Below, piece after piece: positions 48,761-50,476 of a stretch of 50,476 nt of DNA. The number at the start of each line of letters is the position of its first letter. Positions within the stretch are counted from its first letter, which is position 1. The notes beneath the pieces were generated by a model that searched no databases, was not told where the DNA came from, and saw nothing but the letters and a program-made list of their open reading frames with translations. The position numbers were made by a program, and so were the translations under genes. Location: NCBI GenBank assembly GCA_009778475.1, contig WRJS01000013.1, forward strand, positions 1 to 50,476, given 5' to 3'. This stretch comes from Kiritimatiellota bacterium. Its GTDB lineage: Bacteria > Verrucomicrobiota > Kiritimatiellia > RFP12 > UBA1067.

Positions 48761-49489
48761 ATGCCCTTCACATTTTCACACCCGGCGCTCGTTCTGCCGT
48801 TGGCTTACCTGCCCAGGCGATGGGTCTCGTTGACGGGGCTGGTCATCGGCAGTTTGACGCCGGACTTCGAATATTTCTTGAGGATGAGAATCAGGAGTAA
48901 TTACAGCCACACGGCAGACGGGCTTTTTTGGCTTGACTTGCCGTTGGGGCTGCTCTGCGCGTTCATTTTCCACAACATCGTGCGCGACCCTTTACTGGGC
49001 AACCTGCCGCATTTTTTGAAGTCAAGGCTTTCACCGCTGAGGCCGCTTGACTGGAACAAGCACTTCAGGGAAAATGGGCTGGCGGTGGCGGCCTCAATCC
49101 TCATCGGGGCGGCCTCGCATATTTTATGGGACAGTTTCACGCACAACCATGGTTTCCCTGCGGAAATGATACCCTCACTGGCAAACCGGATCAATTTGCT
49201 CGGGATGCGCCTTCCTGTGTTCCGCATATTGCAGCATTCAAGCACCATAATAGGCGGGCTGGCCATCGCGTGTGCGGTTTACAGGCTCCCGCAAGACAGC
49301 ACCGCCACCGGGGGCGTTAGTGTGAAATATTGGGCAATGGTCGCGGGAATCACGCTGGGCATTGTCGGGATAAGGCTTTTGAGCGGGCTTGACTTCAGGC
49401 AATACGGCAACGTGATCGCCACAGCAATCTCCGCCGGACTCATCTCATTGACCTTGACGCCATTGCTGATGCGAGTTGGCCGTATATGA
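48761..49489 (+). CDS. DUF4184 family membrane protein
   Basis: 242 residues. The start MPFTFSHPALVLPLAYL and the following LTGLVIGSLTPDFEYFLR are the DUF4184 signature, with His and Asp residues that may bind metal. Later SHILWDSFTHNHGF fits the conserved HxxxD-type pair of this group. About six hydrophobic segments. Members are related to membrane-bound metal-dependent hydrolases (YdjM-like), activity unproven. It ends about 1 kb before the window edge. Confidence 0.85.
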   Translation: MPFTFSHPALVLPLAYLPRRWVSLTGLVIGSLTPDFEYFLRMRIRSNYSHTADGLFWLDLPLGLLCAFIFHNIVRDPLLGNLPHFLKSRLSPLRPLDWNKHFRENGLAVAASILIGAASHILWDSFTHNHGFPAEMIPSLANRINLLGMRLPVFRILQHSSTIIGGLAIACAVYRLPQDSTATGGVSVKYWAMVAGITLGIVGIRLLSGLDFRQYGNVIATAISAGLISLTLTPLLMRVGRI

Positions 49490-49996
49490 ACACATTTTCC
49501 AGCATAAAAGAGTTGTTTGCCGCTGTGAAACTCTGTGCATAAGAGAGCGGGCGTTTATTTGGTGCGGAGGTGTTTTAGACAGGATGAACAGGATTTTATA
49601 GGATTTTTTTCCAACCACAGATTACACAGATTACGCAGATTGTTTTTTTAATCTGTGAAATCTGCGTCATCTGCGGTTAACGAACGTTGTGACCTTTGTG
49701 CCTTTGTGCGAGAAAAATATTCGCGCAGAGGCAGGGGACCCCGCTCGCGCGACGTGCGACGAGTGGGGCACGCAGAGCCGCAGAGAAATAATATTCTCAC
49801 ACAAAGGCACAAAGGTCACAAAGGGAAGTAATAAGTAATAGGTAATAAGTAATAGGTTACTGGCAAACAGAAATCGCTATCACTTATCACCTATTACCTA
49901 TCACCTTTTACATTTTACCTTTTACATTTTACCTATCACCTATTACTTCCCTCTTTTTAATTTCTAATTGCGAGGCGGAAGCCTTGCGCTCCCGGG
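49490..49996. repeat. Dense composite repeat region
   Basis: Contains AACAGGATTTTA units, an ACAGATTACACAGATTACGC hairpin (about 49617-49680), CTTTGTGCCTTTGTG pieces in both orientations, the covarying GC hairpin (49735-49769), a TAAGTAATAGGTAATAAG array with inverted partner (about 49828-49945), and finally a GC palindrome copy (49972-49996). No gene. Confidence 0.8.
49735..49769. repeat. GC-rich hairpin element with conserved loop, copy 2
   Basis: The stem CCCCGCTCG / CGAGTGGGG encloses CGCGACGTGCGA and is preceded by CAGGGGA. Compared with the copy at 6584, stem pairs changed together while the loop changed at only two positions. Confidence 0.6.
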
Positions 49997-50476
49997 GGAG
50001 GACGAATTGTGCATTATGAATTATGAATTATGCATTATAAATTCATTTTCCCCTTGCAAAGCGGGGACGGAAAGGGTAACGTTTATTGCATCTTCTGGGG
50101 CGGCGGGTGCCGTTTTCGGGGATGCTGGTTCTTTGACCGTCACGGGAAAGGGTTTCCCGTGACACCTTGCGGCGAAGGTCACACTTCCTTCGCAAATTTG
50201 TTTTGTACTTTTGTACAGAGCATCTAGTTGAAAACGACCAAACTTGCGGGTAATGTGAGTCACACATTCATTCGTGAGAGTTTTTGATCTCAAGTGTAGA
50301 GTATGGGGTACGTCCTTTTTTTTAGGCGTGCCGTTGAAATACATGCAGTGTTTGAGATCGGGCATTTGGTCGTGCCTCAACTAGGCATTGTTAAAAAATC
50401 AGAGGTGCGTCTTTCCATGCCCTATCAGGAAAGCCGACCTTAGAAAATAAACGGGCTGACTGAGGACATGACAATG
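49997..50476. other. Unassigned terminal region with strong hairpins
   Basis: About 480 bases. Short ATTATGAATTATG repeats open it. A perfect 11-bp hairpin (GTCACGGGAAA / TTTCCCGTGAC, 50139-50163) and a GCGAAGG / CCTTCGC hairpin just after look like structured RNA or a repeat. A minus-strand frame of about 119 codons (50021-50380) reads through these hairpins and is not convincing. An ATG at 50474 may begin a gene that continues beyond the window. Confidence 0.4.

Noticed and set aside
49828..49945. Possible origin iterons in the TAAGTAATAGG array
   Set aside because: The array and its inverted partner look like another intergenic repeat word; no DnaA boxes, dnaA gene or AT-rich unwinding context are evident.
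50021..50380. Minus-strand frame of about 119 codons near the window end
   Set aside because: It reads through two strong hairpins and ends in ATTATGAATTATG repeats; no ribosome-binding site or domain. A weak chance remains that its first half is a gene relic.
1..50476. tRNA and rRNA genes
   Set aside because: No cloverleaf with a T-loop and no rRNA-like stretch was noticed by eye; a tRNAscan-type search would be needed to exclude one firmly.

Overview
The window looks like a chromosome segment from a GC-rich, Gram-negative, polysaccharide-degrading bacterium of the PVC group, most likely Kiritimatiellota/Verrucomicrobiota. This is inferred from gene content: a Cys-type sulfatase, GH106-like and GH110-like glycosidases, a heparinase II/III-family lyase, a stand-alone secretin-like domain of the kind seen in Verrucomicrobia, many secreted proteins and lipoproteins, and very dense intergenic palindromic repeats. 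No rRNA, tRNA or CRISPR array was recognised. Most genes are separate units with their own Shine-Dalgarno sequences. Short operons are marked by 4-8 nt overlaps.

Layout. 0-10.4 kb: on the minus strand, a secreted matrixin-like protein coupled to a small C-terminally anchored protein; on the plus strand, a heparinase-like lyase; then two tandem glycerophosphodiesterase paralogs on the minus strand, one fused to three LamG domains. 10.8-13.5 kb: rpsL-rpsG without fusA or tuf, then a predicted lipoprotein fusing the MEMO1 and AMMECR1 families. 13.8-21.2 kb: metK and ahcY of the methyl cycle, separated by the two glycosidase genes. 21.2-28.8 kb: an AT-rich accessory stretch with DUF4145, a decayed PD-(D/E)XK-type nuclease, a GmrSD-like DUF262/DUF1524 protein, a Fic protein and RtcB. 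29.1-36.5 kb: a sulfatase; a three-gene operon of DUF350 membrane protein, glutathionylspermidine-synthase-like ATP-grasp enzyme and unknown protein; a secreted protein of 78-bp tandem repeats; a frame-interrupted O-antigen-ligase-like gene; and an MT-A70 methyltransferase. 36.5-42.5 kb: gene remnants, a lipoprotein, an AT-rich island with a Vat-type acetyltransferase and an IS200-like transposase, and small membrane proteins. 42.5-50.5 kb: a MntA-HepT toxin-antitoxin pair placed against a fused GHMP kinase/UTP-sugar pyrophosphorylase, a DnaQ-like exonuclease, a secretin-like protein, GalU, a lipoprotein, a DUF4184 membrane protein, and nearly 1 kb of repeats.

The most unusual feature is the repeat load. 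At least seven families of hairpin-forming repeats fill almost every intergenic gap. One GC-rich palindrome lies in frame inside the ATP-grasp gene, adding about 30 residues just before the predicted nucleotide-binding strand. Two families have terminal inverted repeats and look like small non-autonomous elements. Another hairpin occurs twice with compensatory stem changes. Two single genes (GH106-like and secretin-like) sit between approximately 80-bp direct repeats. The MntA-HepT pair lies between a decayed copy of the start of the sugar kinase gene and the intact gene. The 78-bp-repeat gene and the ligase-like gene share a nearly identical leader and first ten codons.

All calls come from reading the sequence alone; no database search was run. 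Family names rest on visible motifs and length.
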